NCBI GenBank assembly: GCA_016719055.1
Contig: JADKAW010000048.1
Location: 28,717-92,716 of the forward strand
Length of the DNA: 64,000 nt
Source of the DNA: Candidatus Rhodoferax mariagerensis
Lineage (GTDB): Bacteria; Pseudomonadota; Gammaproteobacteria; Burkholderiales; Burkholderiaceae_C
Direction of reading: 5' to 3'
A model generated the notes under the pieces. The model saw only the letters and a list, made by a program, of their open reading frames with translations, was not told the DNA's origin and did not search any database. Position 1 is the first letter of the stretch. The number at the start of each line of letters is the position of its first letter. The position numbers and the translations under genes are program-made. This document shows positions 23,407 to 31,981 of this stretch, in pieces.

Positions 23407-24731
23407 TAGCGCCCCATGGCGTTGGTTAGCGCGGCACCGGCTGCACCTGCGGAACCCGCGGTCGCCCCTGGCGAAGCTGGTGTGGTGCTGGCCAATGGGG
23501 CGGCTGCGTCGCGCACTCGCACCCTTTGACCGGCTTGCACGCCGTTGCCCAGCAGCAGCGTGTCACCGGCCTTTAACCCGTCAAGCACCTCGACCGCTTG
23601 CAGCGAGCGCACACCGACGCGGATGCGCTGCAGCTGTGCCCGGCCGTCCACCGCCAGCAGCACGTCGGCCGCGTCATCCGTCGCACCCGGTGCCGTGCGC
23701 AGCGCGGCCAGGGGCACGGTCAAGGTCTGGTCGCGCCGTGCAGTTTCCACTTCGACCGATAGCGTCATGTCCTCACGCAAAAAAGCCGGAGCGGGCTGGT
23801 CAAGCGTCAGCGTGACTTCGACCGCACCGCGTTGCACATCCACCGCTGGGGCGATAAACGCCACCTTCGCCGCCAGACGCTGGCCGGCAAACGCATCCGC
23901 TACCACGGTGGCGGGCTGCCCCGGCATGAGTTCGGCCAGAAAACGTTCGTCCACCTGCGCTTTGAGCTGCGTGGGGCCGGCCAGGGCCAGACTCAGCAGG
24001 GCGCGCCCGGGTTGCGCGATTTGCCCCGGCTCCACGGAGCGCGTCAGCACCCGGGCATCACTTGGCGCGCGCAGCACCGCCTGGTTGAGCCGCGCTTGTG
24101 CTGCTTGTGTGGCAGCGCGTGCGGCCTCCAACTGCGCCTGGGCCTGGCTGATCTCGGTGCCCGATTCGGTGCTGGCCTGCACCTGAGCTGCGGCACCAGT
24201 TTGCGCTGCCTGCGCCACGTTCAGGGCACGTTGCGCTTCATCAAGGCGTGCCGGGCTCACGAAACCCTGGGCAACGAGCTGCTGGGTGCGCGCCACATCC
24301 GCTTGCGCCGCATGCACCGTGGCCTGCGCTTGCGCCAGGCTGGCCTGGGTTTGGGCCCGGCCGGTGGAGCGCAAGCCCAGCAGTCTGGCCTGCGCCTGGG
24401 TCTGGGCCGCCTGGGCCTGGGCCAGTGCCGCCTGCAGTTCATCAGACTCCAGCCGCACCAGGGCGTCGCCGGCACGCACCTGCGCCCCCTCACGCACCAG
24501 CACTTGGGCTACCCGCGCGGTGACGGTGCTGCCCAGCTCCACCCGCGCCAGCGTGGCCACGCGCGCCGAGAACTGCACACTGCGCACCAGGCGGGTGGTT
24601 TGCACCGTGACACCGTCTACCAGGTGCGGGCGCAGGCCCAGCCACAACAGCACGGCCAGCAATATCAGCAGCAAGGGGATCAGCCACCGGCGCTGGCGTG
24701 TCAGTGGGGTGCCTAAAGTCGTGAGATTCAT
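23406..24731 (-). CDS. Periplasmic membrane-fusion protein (HlyD/MacA type)
   Basis: This 441-residue adaptor of a tripartite ABC exporter has an N-terminal anchor helix (about 15-35, WLIPLLLILLAVLLWLGL). A first lipoyl half follows (VAQVLVREGAQVRAGDALVRLES). Next comes a long alanine/glutamine-rich alpha-hairpin (about 105-215, with repeated AQAQ and AAQ), then the second lipoyl half and beta-barrel domains. I chose the ATG at 24731; the frame extends to 24806, but into nested palindrome B. It heads the operon and precedes the permease and ATPase genes. No outer-membrane TolC-like gene is adjacent, so a shared TolC or a periplasmic substrate route is likely. Confidence 0.92.
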   Translation of the reverse strand: MNLTTLGTPLTRQRRWLIPLLLILLAVLLWLGLRPHLVDGVTVQTTRLVRSVQFSARVATLARVELGSTVTARVAQVLVREGAQVRAGDALVRLESDELQAALAQAQAAQTQAQARLLGLRSTGRAQTQASLAQAQATVHAAQADVARTQQLVAQGFVSPARLDEAQRALNVAQAAQTGAAAQVQASTESGTEISQAQAQLEAARAATQAAQARLNQAVLRAPSDARVLTRSVEPGQIAQPGRALLSLALAGPTQLKAQVDERFLAELMPGQPATVVADAFAGQRLAAKVAFIAPAVDVQRGAVEVTLTLDQPAPAFLREDMTLSVEVETARRDQTLTVPLAALRTAPGATDDAADVLLAVDGRAQLQRIRVGVRSLQAVEVLDGLKAGDTLLLGNGVQAGQRVRVRDAAAPLASTTPASPGATAGSAGAAGAALTNAMGR

Positions 24732-24765
24732 GGGTCGATGGTAGCGAGTGCCAGCGGCGGGCACG

Positions 24766-24873
24766 TTATTCCATTTCCATATCAATCCGACATGTTGTTG
24801 CTTCACCTTGCCGTGCTAAAGCACTGTCTGCGGCTTCGCGCCTAATGTCGCATCGATCTAGAAACGGAATTAA
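24766..24873. repeat. Nested palindromic element B
   Basis: Imperfect inverted arms of about 28 bp (24766-24793 and 24844-24873; both end CGACAT inward) surround a core containing the perfect palindrome GTGCTAAAGCAC and the segments GGCTTCGCGCC and TTGTTGCTTC. The layout matches element A. It fills the space between the fusion-protein gene and the SMP-30 gene, so it may carry or block the exporter's promoter. Confidence 0.65.
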
Positions 24874-24881
24874 GTGGTTGC

Positions 24882-25859
24882 TCAAGCCGGGTTGTCTACG
24901 AAAAAATTCACTGGCAGCCCGGTCACATCAACCCGCATCGACAACACCGCGCCCGACAGCGGAAAAGCCTCAAGCTCTTTGGCGCTGCGGTGGTGGCGGG
25001 CGCTGGTGACATACAGGGTTTTGAGGTCTTCGCCGCCAAAACAGACTGCGGTGGGGCATTGCAACGGCACCGGGTTTTCGGCCAGCAAACTGCCGTCGGG
25101 GGCAAACTGGGCGATGCGCCGGCCCTCAAACAGGGCGACCCAGTAGTTGCCCTGGGTGTCCACTGCGGCACCGTCTGGCCGGCCTCGATACAAACCGTTG
25201 TCAGCATCTTGTGGATCGATTTGCCAGCCGTCAAGCTTGGGCCGGAAGCTGGCAAATTCGGTTCGGTTGGTCAGCGTGTTGCTGCCCAGGTCGTAGTCCC
25301 AGGCCCACACCGTGTGGCTGGGGGTGTCGGCCCAGTACAGCTTGCGGTTGTCGGGGCTGAAGGCCAGGCCGTTGGCGGTAAAGGCGGGCACGTCCGCCGG
25401 GTTCAGCATGCAGTCCACGCGCGGTTGCGGGCCTTTTGCTGCCACGTTGCGCGCATCAATGCAGTACAGCGCGGCATTGCCATGCACGCGGGTTTCGTCC
25501 AGGGTGCCGACCCAAAAACGACCCAGTGCGTCACATTTGCCATCATTGGCGCGGTGGTCCGCGGGGTCGTAGGGCAGTGTGGTCAGCCATGTCAGTGGGC
25601 CGCCCCACTCGGGCGCGCGAAACACACCATCGCGCAGGGCAATCACCAGGCCGCCACTGGCGGCCGGGGCGATGCAACCGGGCTCGCTGGGCATGTCCCA
25701 GGCTTCTGCCGTGCCCATGTAGATGTTGGCACGCAAGATCTGTTTGCCCGAAATGTCCACCCAATACAGCATTTGCTCGCGGGGATGCCAGAACGGCGAC
25801 TCGCCCAGGGCATAGCTGGCGGGGGTGACGGTTTGCCAGGGAGTGGCTTGCGATTGCAT
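24882..25859 (-). CDS. SMP-30/gluconolactonase-family lactonase
   Basis: This 325-residue six-bladed beta-propeller belongs to the SMP-30/gluconolactonase/LRE family, which hydrolyses sugar lactones or related esters using a single divalent metal. Recognisable blocks are LGESPFWHPREQMLYWVDI with the metal-binding Glu, NDGKCDALGRFWVGTLDE, FSPDNRKLYWADT and PDGAAVDTQGNYWVALFEG, in blade order. I chose the ATG at 25859 because AAGGA lies about 9 nt upstream; the longer frame overlaps the regulator gene. It is transcribed with the XRE-cupin regulator gene 27 bp before it. The lactone substrate is unknown. A link to the hexuronate genes 12 kb away is possible but not shown. Confidence 0.9.
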   Translation of the reverse strand: MQSQATPWQTVTPASYALGESPFWHPREQMLYWVDISGKQILRANIYMGTAEAWDMPSEPGCIAPAASGGLVIALRDGVFRAPEWGGPLTWLTTLPYDPADHRANDGKCDALGRFWVGTLDETRVHGNAALYCIDARNVAAKGPQPRVDCMLNPADVPAFTANGLAFSPDNRKLYWADTPSHTVWAWDYDLGSNTLTNRTEFASFRPKLDGWQIDPQDADNGLYRGRPDGAAVDTQGNYWVALFEGRRIAQFAPDGSLLAENPVPLQCPTAVCFGGEDLKTLYVTSARHHRSAKELEAFPLSGAVLSMRVDVTGLPVNFFVDNPA

Positions 25860-25885
25860 GAAATTCCTTTTTGTGGTGTCCGGCA

Positions 25886-26515
25886 TCAGTTGCCATTGTT
25901 GCCGTAGATGATGATGGAGAGAAAACGGATCGGTTTATTGAGCAGGCGCTCGGGGCCATGGGTGATTTCACCCTCAAACGTGAGCGTGTCGCCGGGTTCG
26001 AGCACATACACGGTCTGGCCGTGGCGGTATTCCAGCGTGCCTTCAATCATGTGAATGAACTCGGTGCCGGGGTGCTGAAAGGTCGGAAAGCTCTCTGACT
26101 GTTCGTCCATGCTGATCATGAACGGCTCAAACAGCTTGACCGGCCCCTGGTCGTAGGCCAGCAGCTCGTAACTGTGCCCGCTTTTGGTGCCGCGGCGCAC
26201 CACCTCCATGCCTTGCCCCTTTTTGACGTGTTGAGCGCTGCCGGTGGGTGCGTCGTAATGCCGAAACAGCATCGACATCGACACCCCCAGCGCGCGGGCA
26301 ATACGGCTCAGCGAGTCCAGGCCAGGCGTGATCTGGCCGGTTTCTATCTTGGACAGCATGCCCCGGCTGATCTCGGCCTGCTCGGACACCTGGGCAATGG
26401 TGAGCTTGTGGCGCTGGCGCAGTTCTCGAATGGCATTGCCCAGCGCCTGGGTCAACAAAGGGGCAGTGTCAGCATTTGTTTCAGTTTGGTCCGAAATTTG
26501 CTTAATATTTTTCAT
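25886..26515 (-). CDS. XRE-family transcriptional regulator with C-terminal cupin domain
   Basis: This 209-residue DNA-binding protein has an N-terminal helix-turn-helix (about 25-80: LRQRHKLTIAQVSEQAEI, SRGMLSKIETGQITPGLDSL in sequence). A cupin barrel at about 135-205 contains FQHPGTEFIHMIEGTLEY and LEPGDTLTFEGEITHG. This is the PuuR/AldR-type plan, in which the cupin senses a small molecule. The start is taken at the ATG 26515; a TTG at 26527 is possible. It is divergent from glnT, 53 bp apart, and upstream of the SMP-30 gene, so it probably controls glnT-glxBCD, itself and the lactonase gene. Confidence 0.9.
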   Translation of the reverse strand: MKNIKQISDQTETNADTAPLLTQALGNAIRELRQRHKLTIAQVSEQAEISRGMLSKIETGQITPGLDSLSRIARALGVSMSMLFRHYDAPTGSAQHVKKGQGMEVVRRGTKSGHSYELLAYDQGPVKLFEPFMISMDEQSESFPTFQHPGTEFIHMIEGTLEYRHGQTVYVLEPGDTLTFEGEITHGPERLLNKPIRFLSIIIYGNNGN

Positions 26516-26568
26516 CAGTAGAAACAAATGTGCCTATAGAGAACTTTTTAGACAGGAACACCCCCATT

Positions 26569-27927
26569 ATGAAAGCTTCCGGCTCCCCACCCAAATTCGC
26601 CACGGCCAGCGAGGCACAGGCCTGGCTGACGCAACAGGGCATCAAATATGTGCTGGCCCAGTTTGTCGACATCCATGGCGTGGCCAAAGCCAAATCGGTG
26701 CCGGTTGAGCATTTGCCCTCGGTGCTGAAAGACGGTGCCGGTTTTGCCGGCTTTGCCATCTGGGGTGTGGGCATCGAGCCCAATGGCCCGGACTTTATGG
26801 CGGTGGGCGACCTCGCCACGCTGGCACCGGTGCCGTGGCAGCCGGGGCTGGCGCGCATTGTGTGTGAAGGGCATGTGAATGGTCAGCCCTGGGTTTATGA
26901 CTCGCGCGTGGTGCTCAAGAAGCAGACCGCCCGCCTGGCCGAGCGGGGTCTGACCATTTTCACCGGGCTGGAGCCTGAGTTTTCGCTGCTCAAACGCACT
27001 GCCAGTGGTGGCATTGAGCCCTGTGACGCCACCGACACGCTGGCCAAGCCCTGTTATGACTATAAGGGCCTGTCACGCACCCGGGTCTATCTGGAAAAGC
27101 TCTCTGACTGCATGCGCGCCGCCGGGCTGGACGTGTACCAGATCGACCACGAAGACGCCAACGGCCAGTTTGAACTGAACTACACCTATGCCGACGGCCT
27201 GACCTCGGCTGACCATTTCATTTTTTTCAAGATGGCGGCCACCGAGATCGCCAACGAGATGGGGCTGATCTGCTCTTTCATGCCCAAGCCCTTTAGCAAC
27301 CGCCCTGGCAACGGCATGCACATGCATGTGTCGCTCGGTGACGGCAAACGCAACCTGTTTGAGGACGACACCGATCCCAATGGCCTGCACCTGTCGCCGT
27401 TGGCCTACAACTTTTTGGGTGGCTTGCTGGCACACGCGCCGGCGCTCACTGCGCTGGCCTGCCCCACTGTAAATTCTTACAAGCGGCTGGTGGTCGGCCG
27501 TTCCCTCACGGGCTCAACCTGGGCGCCGGCTTACATCAGTTATGGCGACAACAACCGATCCACCATGGTGCGCATCCCCAAAGGGCGCCTCGAATTGCGC
27601 CTGCCCGACGGCTCCTGCAACCCCTACCTGGCCACCGCCGCGCTGATTGCCGCCGGGCTCGACGGTATTGACCGCAAGCTGGACCCCGGCGCGCCGCACA
27701 ACGATAACCTGTACGCCCTGACGCCTGAACAGCTCAAAGAGCGCGGCATTCAGGTGTTGCCGCAAAACCTGGAGCAGGCGCTGAACGCGCTGGAGGCCGA
27801 CAAGGTGATTTGCGACGCACTCGGGCCGGTGGCGGCTGAGTTTTTAACGCTGAAACGCGCCGAGTGGCTGGAGTACATGCGTTTTGTGTCGGATTGGGAG
27901 CTGAAGAGTTATCTGGAGTTTTTCTGA
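26569..27927 (+). CDS. glnT: Type III glutamine synthetase-like protein (GlnT / gamma-glutamylmethylamide synthetase-like)
   Basis: This 452-residue ATP-dependent amide ligase of the glutamine synthetase superfamily has the N-terminal beta-grasp block VLAQFVDIHGVAKAKSVP. Its catalytic motifs are GLEPEFSLL, QIDHEDANGQFELNY, KPFSNRPGNGMHMHVSL, VVGRSLTGSTWAPAY and RLELRLPDGSCNPYLA. I chose ATG 26569 because homologues begin close to PKFATASEAQAW; a GTG at 26530 is possible. In the N-methylglutamate pathway a close relative (GmaS) joins glutamate to methylamine, and GlnT makes glutamine. The glxBCD neighbours suit either. It is followed by a repeat and then glxB. Confidence 0.87.
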   Translation: MKASGSPPKFATASEAQAWLTQQGIKYVLAQFVDIHGVAKAKSVPVEHLPSVLKDGAGFAGFAIWGVGIEPNGPDFMAVGDLATLAPVPWQPGLARIVCEGHVNGQPWVYDSRVVLKKQTARLAERGLTIFTGLEPEFSLLKRTASGGIEPCDATDTLAKPCYDYKGLSRTRVYLEKLSDCMRAAGLDVYQIDHEDANGQFELNYTYADGLTSADHFIFFKMAATEIANEMGLICSFMPKPFSNRPGNGMHMHVSLGDGKRNLFEDDTDPNGLHLSPLAYNFLGGLLAHAPALTALACPTVNSYKRLVVGRSLTGSTWAPAYISYGDNNRSTMVRIPKGRLELRLPDGSCNPYLATAALIAAGLDGIDRKLDPGAPHNDNLYALTPEQLKERGIQVLPQNLEQALNALEADKVICDALGPVAAEFLTLKRAEWLEYMRFVSDWELKSYLEFF

Positions 27928-27955
27928 AAACGCCATTAAACACTCTGTAAATTAT

Positions 27956-27995
27956 AGCTATCAGCGCATATTCCATAAGGGCTAGAGCCCAATTT
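27956..27995 (+). repeat. 40-nt dispersed repeat, copy 6
   Basis: This copy lies between glnT and glxB. It begins AGCTATCAGCGC, has ATAAGGGCTAGAG and ends AATTT, close to the consensus. It aligns without gaps to the other copies. Confidence 0.85.
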
Positions 27996-28033
27996 CATTC
28001 TTAAACTCATCTCAAAACCAGGAAGGCCACGCC

Positions 28034-28945
28034 ATGTGTGGAATTGTCGGATTATTGGTAAAAAAGCCTGCATTGCAGGCGCAGTTGGGCCAGCTCATGG
28101 TGCCCATGTTGCTGGGTATGACCGAGCGCGGGCCGGACTCGGCGGGCATGGCGGTGTTTGGCGCGCCGGTGGCAGCAACCAAGCGCAAGATCAGCCTGTA
28201 TTCGGGCCTGATGGCGCACGGCGAACACTTTGACTGGGCCGGCCTGGCCGATGCGCTCAACGACGCGCTGGGCGACACCGCCACCGTGCAGGCCAGCGGC
28301 AACCACGCGGTGTTGACCACCGCGCTGGCGCCGTCCGTGGTGCGCCACTGGATTCTGGAGCGCCACCCCAAGCTGCATGTGCTGTCCACCGGTCGCGCCA
28401 TTGACCTGTTCAAGGACATTGGCACCCCGGCGCAAGTGGCAGACCGCTACAACTTCAAGAGCTTGACCGGCACGCACCTGGTGGGCCACACACGCATGGC
28501 GACCGAATCGGCCGTGACGCCCGACCGCGCCCATCCGTTCACCGCTGGCGAAGACTTTTGCCTGGTGCACAACGGGTCCCTGTCCAACCCCTACGGCGTG
28601 CGCCGCATGCTGGAGCCGCATGGCATTCACTTTGACACCGACAACGACACCGAAGCCGCTTGTCGTTTTCTGGAATGGCGCCTGCGTGAGGGCGACACGC
28701 TCAAGGAAGCGCTGCAAAAAGGTTTTGAGGCGCTGGACGGTTTCTACACCTTTTTAATGGGCACAGCCACCGAGCTGGCGCTGATTCGCGACCCCTTTGC
28801 CTGCAAACCCGCCGTGGTGGCCGAGACCGATGACTATGTGGCGATTGCCTCGGAGTTCCGCTCGCTGGCGCATCTGCCCGGCATCAAACATGCCAAGGTC
28901 TTTGAGCCGGCCCCCGAACACATGTATGTCTGGAGCGTGCAATGA
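28034..28945 (+). CDS. glxB: Class II glutamine amidotransferase domain protein (GlxB/MgsA-like)
   Basis: This 303-residue N-terminal-nucleophile amidotransferase begins MCGIVGLL, with Cys2 as the catalytic nucleophile after removal of the methionine. Other typical blocks are TERGPDSAGMAVFG, HTRMATESAVTPDRAHPF, LVHNGSLSNPYGVRR and DTEAACRFLEWRL. It corresponds to the glutaminase domain of the large subunit of glutamate synthase, encoded here as a separate protein. With GlxC and GlxD it forms a three-protein glutamate-synthase-like enzyme, as in N-methylglutamate synthase MgsABC. Its stop overlaps the glxC start (ATGA). Confidence 0.9.
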   Translation: MCGIVGLLVKKPALQAQLGQLMVPMLLGMTERGPDSAGMAVFGAPVAATKRKISLYSGLMAHGEHFDWAGLADALNDALGDTATVQASGNHAVLTTALAPSVVRHWILERHPKLHVLSTGRAIDLFKDIGTPAQVADRYNFKSLTGTHLVGHTRMATESAVTPDRAHPFTAGEDFCLVHNGSLSNPYGVRRMLEPHGIHFDTDNDTEAACRFLEWRLREGDTLKEALQKGFEALDGFYTFLMGTATELALIRDPFACKPAVVAETDDYVAIASEFRSLAHLPGIKHAKVFEPAPEHMYVWSVQ

Positions 28946-29631
28946 AAAATCTGTCATTCGATTTGACCCAAACCCCGCTGCGCGAGGTCAACCAGTACCT
29001 GCACAGCCCGTCTGACGTGCTGGCCGGGCAACACATCGACATCCTCAACTCCGATGGAGCCCACAACATTGCCGTGGGGCTGAACGCGCCCATCAGCGTC
29101 ACCGTTCACGGCCATGCAGGTTATTACGCGGCGGGCATGAACAAGTTTGCCAAGGTGCTGATTGAAGGCAGCGCCAGCACCGGCGTGGCCGAGAACATGA
29201 TGAGTGGCAAGGTACACGTCAAAGGTTTTGCCTCCAACGGCGCCGGTGCCACCGCGCGTGGTGGCCTGCTGGTGATTGAAGGCGACGCTGGCCTGCGCTG
29301 CGGTATTTCGCTCAAGGGCGGGGACATTGTGGTGGGCGGCTCGGTCGGCAGTTTTTCCGGCTTCATGGCGCAGGCCGGGCGCATGGTGATTTGTGGCAAC
29401 GCCGGGCATGCGCTGGGTGATTCTTTATATGAGGCAGTGATCTACATCCAGGGCGAGGTGGCCTCGCTGGGGGCGGATGCGCAGTTTGAGCCGATGACCG
29501 ATGCCGACATCAGCGCGGTGACTGAGCTGCTGGCCGCTGCTGGCCTGCAACACGACGCGCACAGTTTCAAACGCATTGGCTCAGCCCGGTCGCTCTACCA
29601 CTGGAATGCGGACGCGAACCAAGAATACTAA
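28942..29631 (+). CDS. glxC: Glutamate synthase GXGXG-domain protein (GlxC/MgsB-like)
   Basis: This 229-residue protein matches the C-terminal beta-helix (GXGXG) domain of the glutamate synthase large subunit. It contains repeated glycine turns such as GKVHVKGFASNGAGATARGG, IEGDAGLRCGISLKGGDIVV and GNAGHALGDSLYEAVIYI. The domain is structural and holds the amidotransferase and synthase modules together. It overlaps glxB by 4 bp and precedes glxD by 10 bp. By itself it has no catalytic residues. Length agrees with GlxC/MgsB proteins of rhizobia and methylotrophs. Confidence 0.9.
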   Translation: MKNLSFDLTQTPLREVNQYLHSPSDVLAGQHIDILNSDGAHNIAVGLNAPISVTVHGHAGYYAAGMNKFAKVLIEGSASTGVAENMMSGKVHVKGFASNGAGATARGGLLVIEGDAGLRCGISLKGGDIVVGGSVGSFSGFMAQAGRMVICGNAGHALGDSLYEAVIYIQGEVASLGADAQFEPMTDADISAVTELLAAAGLQHDAHSFKRIGSARSLYHWNADANQEY

Positions 29632-29641
29632 GGAACAAAAC

Positions 29642-31012
29642 ATGTCTTCCACCGAACACACCCTGCATTTCAAACACCTGCAACGCGAAGAATCCGCCGG
29701 CTTTGACCGCAGCGTGCAGGACTACATCCAGCGCGCCTCGGCCACCGGCCTGTACGAGATTCGCGGCTTGGGGGCCAAGCGCAAGCTGCCGCACTTTGAC
29801 GACCTGGTGTTTTTGGCCGCCAGCCTGTCACGTTACCCGCTGGAGGGCTATCGCGAGCGCTGCGTGACCAAAACCGTGCTGGGCACGCGTTTTGCCAAGA
29901 AACCGATTGAGCTGGACATTCCCATCACCATTGCCGGCATGAGTTTTGGTTCCCTTTCTGCCAACGTCAAAGAGGCGCTGGGCCGAGCCGCCACATCCAT
30001 GGGCACGTCCACCACCACCGGTGACGGCGGCATGACCAGCGAGGAGCGGGACTCGTCCAAAACCCTGATCTACCAATGCCTGCCCTCGCGTTACGGCTTT
30101 GATCCGGACGACGTGCGCCGCGCCGACGCGATTGAAGTGGTGATTGGCCAGGGCGCCAAACCCGGCGGCGGCGGCATGTTGCTGGGGCAAAAGGTCGGCC
30201 CGCGCGTCGCCAAAATGCGCACCCTGCCCGAAGGTGTGGACCAGCGCTCGGCCTGCCGCCACCCCGACTGGACCGGCCCGGACGACCTGGCCATCAAGAT
30301 CCAGGAGCTGCGCGAAATCACCGATTGGGAAAAACCGATTTACGTCAAGGTCGGTGCCACCCGTGTCTTTAACGACGTGAAGCTGGCTGTGCACTCAGGC
30401 GCGGACGTGGTGGTGGTGGACGGCATGCAGGGCGGCACTGCCGCCACCCAAACCTGCTTTATTGAGCATGTGGGCATCCCGACACTGGCGGCGGTGCGCC
30501 AGGCGGTAGACGCGCTGGCCGACCTGAACATGACCGGCAAGGTGCAGCTGATTGTGTCGGGCGGCATCCGCACAGGCGCCGACGTGGCCAAGGCGATCGC
30601 CATGGGCGCTGATGCCGTGTCGCTGGGCCAGGGCATTCTGATGGCCATGGGCTGCAACCGCGAGATGTATTTTCAGAATGGTTTGCCCATCAGCGCCGAG
30701 GCCGACTACGCCGCCTTGGGCACCGCGCCGGGCTTTTGCCACCACTGCCACACCGGCAAATGCCCGGTCGGGGTGACCACGCAGGACGCGATCCTTGAAC
30801 AACGTTTGCAGCCCGAGTGGGGTGCCAAACACGTGCGCAACTACCTCAAAACCCTGACCATGGAACTCACCACTCTGGCGCGCGCCTGTGGCAAACAGGA
30901 TGTGCACCACCTGGAGCCCGAAGATCTGGTGGCACTCACCGTAGAAGCCGCCGCCATGGCGCGCTTGCCGCTGGCGGGTACCAACTGGATTCCAGGACTG
31001 GAGGCGCGATGA
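29642..31012 (+). CDS. glxD: FMN-binding glutamate synthase-like subunit (GlxD/MgsC-like)
   Basis: This 456-residue protein corresponds to the FMN and 3Fe-4S synthase domain of GltB. It contains PITIAGMSFGSLSANVKEA, GGMTSEERDSS, GQGAKPGGGGMLLGQKV (substrate loop), VVVVDGMQGGTAATQ, VSGGIRTGADVAKA for FMN phosphate, and the cluster cysteines in FCHHCHTGKCPVGVTTQD. The reaction would transfer an amino (or methylamino) group to 2-oxoglutarate. The start is ATG 29642, preceded by AAGGA. No N-methylglutamate dehydrogenase genes (mgdABCD) are in the window, so glutamate versus N-methylglutamate formation is undecided. Confidence 0.9.
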   Translation: MSSTEHTLHFKHLQREESAGFDRSVQDYIQRASATGLYEIRGLGAKRKLPHFDDLVFLAASLSRYPLEGYRERCVTKTVLGTRFAKKPIELDIPITIAGMSFGSLSANVKEALGRAATSMGTSTTTGDGGMTSEERDSSKTLIYQCLPSRYGFDPDDVRRADAIEVVIGQGAKPGGGGMLLGQKVGPRVAKMRTLPEGVDQRSACRHPDWTGPDDLAIKIQELREITDWEKPIYVKVGATRVFNDVKLAVHSGADVVVVDGMQGGTAATQTCFIEHVGIPTLAAVRQAVDALADLNMTGKVQLIVSGGIRTGADVAKAIAMGADAVSLGQGILMAMGCNREMYFQNGLPISAEADYAALGTAPGFCHHCHTGKCPVGVTTQDAILEQRLQPEWGAKHVRNYLKTLTMELTTLARACGKQDVHHLEPEDLVALTVEAAAMARLPLAGTNWIPGLEAR

Positions 31013-31084
31013 ACTGTCGCTGATGGGGGATGTTTGACGATGGTTTGGAGCGCAGCGTATGCCGATACCGGTGCCGACGCCACC

Positions 31085-31537
31085 CTACGGGCCGCTGGTC
31101 AGCCAACCCAAAAACCCGCAAACACCCATGGCAATGCCCAGCAGCATGTCGGTGATGGCGGCGATCGGTTGCTGCTGTGGCTCCAGGACGGTGTTGCCGG
31201 GGTTTGCTGGATTGACATACACCGTTACCTCCTGACCGACCGGGTACTTGCCAACAAAGTGCGCGGCGGTAGATCGGAACGATGACCAGGCTTGAATCGG
31301 CGCAATGCCGCTGCCTTCAAACGGCATGCCTTGAAAGTGGTAGCGGTAACCGATCTTGGCGCGGTAAATTTCACGGGTGAATTCGACCTCTGAGGTGACG
31401 ATCTTGCCCGGCACCTGGTGCCAGCGCTGCTCAGGATTGCGGCGGAACAATCGCACCAGGCCATGCACGAAAAAATACCCGCCAAAACACACAAAGGCCG
31501 TTGCCAGCATCTGGGTCACGGTCCAGGGCCACGCCAT
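31085..31537 (-). CDS. DUF3592-domain membrane protein
   Basis: This 150-residue protein has an N-terminal membrane helix (about 8-28), a soluble beta-rich middle and a C-terminal helix (about 125-145, ITDMLLGIAMGVCGFLGWL). The middle has the DUF3592 pattern: PGKIVTSEVEF, YRAKIGYRYHFQGMPFEGS and VGQEVTVYVNPANPGNTVLE. The function of this family is unknown; members are often envelope-associated. It converges on glxD with a 72-bp gap and has no obvious partner. Confidence 0.85.
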   Translation of the reverse strand: MAWPWTVTQMLATAFVCFGGYFFVHGLVRLFRRNPEQRWHQVPGKIVTSEVEFTREIYRAKIGYRYHFQGMPFEGSGIAPIQAWSSFRSTAAHFVGKYPVGQEVTVYVNPANPGNTVLEPQQQPIAAITDMLLGIAMGVCGFLGWLTSGP

Positions 31538-31546
31538 GCTCGCCCC

Positions 31547-31851
31547 TCAGGTCACCGCTGAACGCGGCACCTGATCACATTGACGTCGGGTCGTGTGGTG
31601 ACAGACATGCGCACGCACCAGATCAAGCATGTTTTCTGGTTGCGAGCGCGAGGCCAGACCGCGCTGAAACGCCACCTCTGCCACTGCCACAGCAATCTGT
31701 GCTGACATCTCGCAGGTATTGGCCAGCGGCGGCAGCAAGCCGTGCAGGCCCAGCGTGTCGCGCTCGACCTCGGTAAACGCCTGCCTTTGTTGCGCCAAGA
31801 GTCATGTAACAGTGCCATGCCGTGTTCAGTGCCCTTCTGTTTGGTTTTCAT
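31547..31851 (-). pseudogene. Remnant of NAD-dependent malic enzyme (internal deletion plus frameshift)
   Basis: Read from ATG 31851, the first residues (MALLHDSWRNKG) match the malic-enzyme N terminus, whose family pattern is LL-x-NKGTAFT. A one-base loss after AACAAAGGC shifts the frame, which continues as AFTEVERDTLGLHGLLPP, again N-terminal. Directly after LLPP the sequence becomes LANTCEMSAQIAVAVAEVAF followed by QRGLASR, which is the extreme C terminus of the family (PPLA-x-REVS-IAVAVA). About 450 central codons are missing, joined at the shared PPL(A) words. Functionless. Confidence 0.7.
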
Positions 31852-31981
31852 GAGCGAATGTGAATGCTGATGGGCGAACTGTCTTTGGTTGGCACCTAAG
31901 GACGGAATGGTACCGCTGACAACACTATCATCGTTGAGACAGCCGGTAACAAACCGGCCTGCCATGAGCAGCCTGCTTGGT

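Noticed and set aside
22195..23409. 404-codon plus-strand ORF opposite the ABC permease
   Set aside because: Histidine- and glutamine-rich antisense of a GC-rich membrane-protein gene; no recognisable domain.
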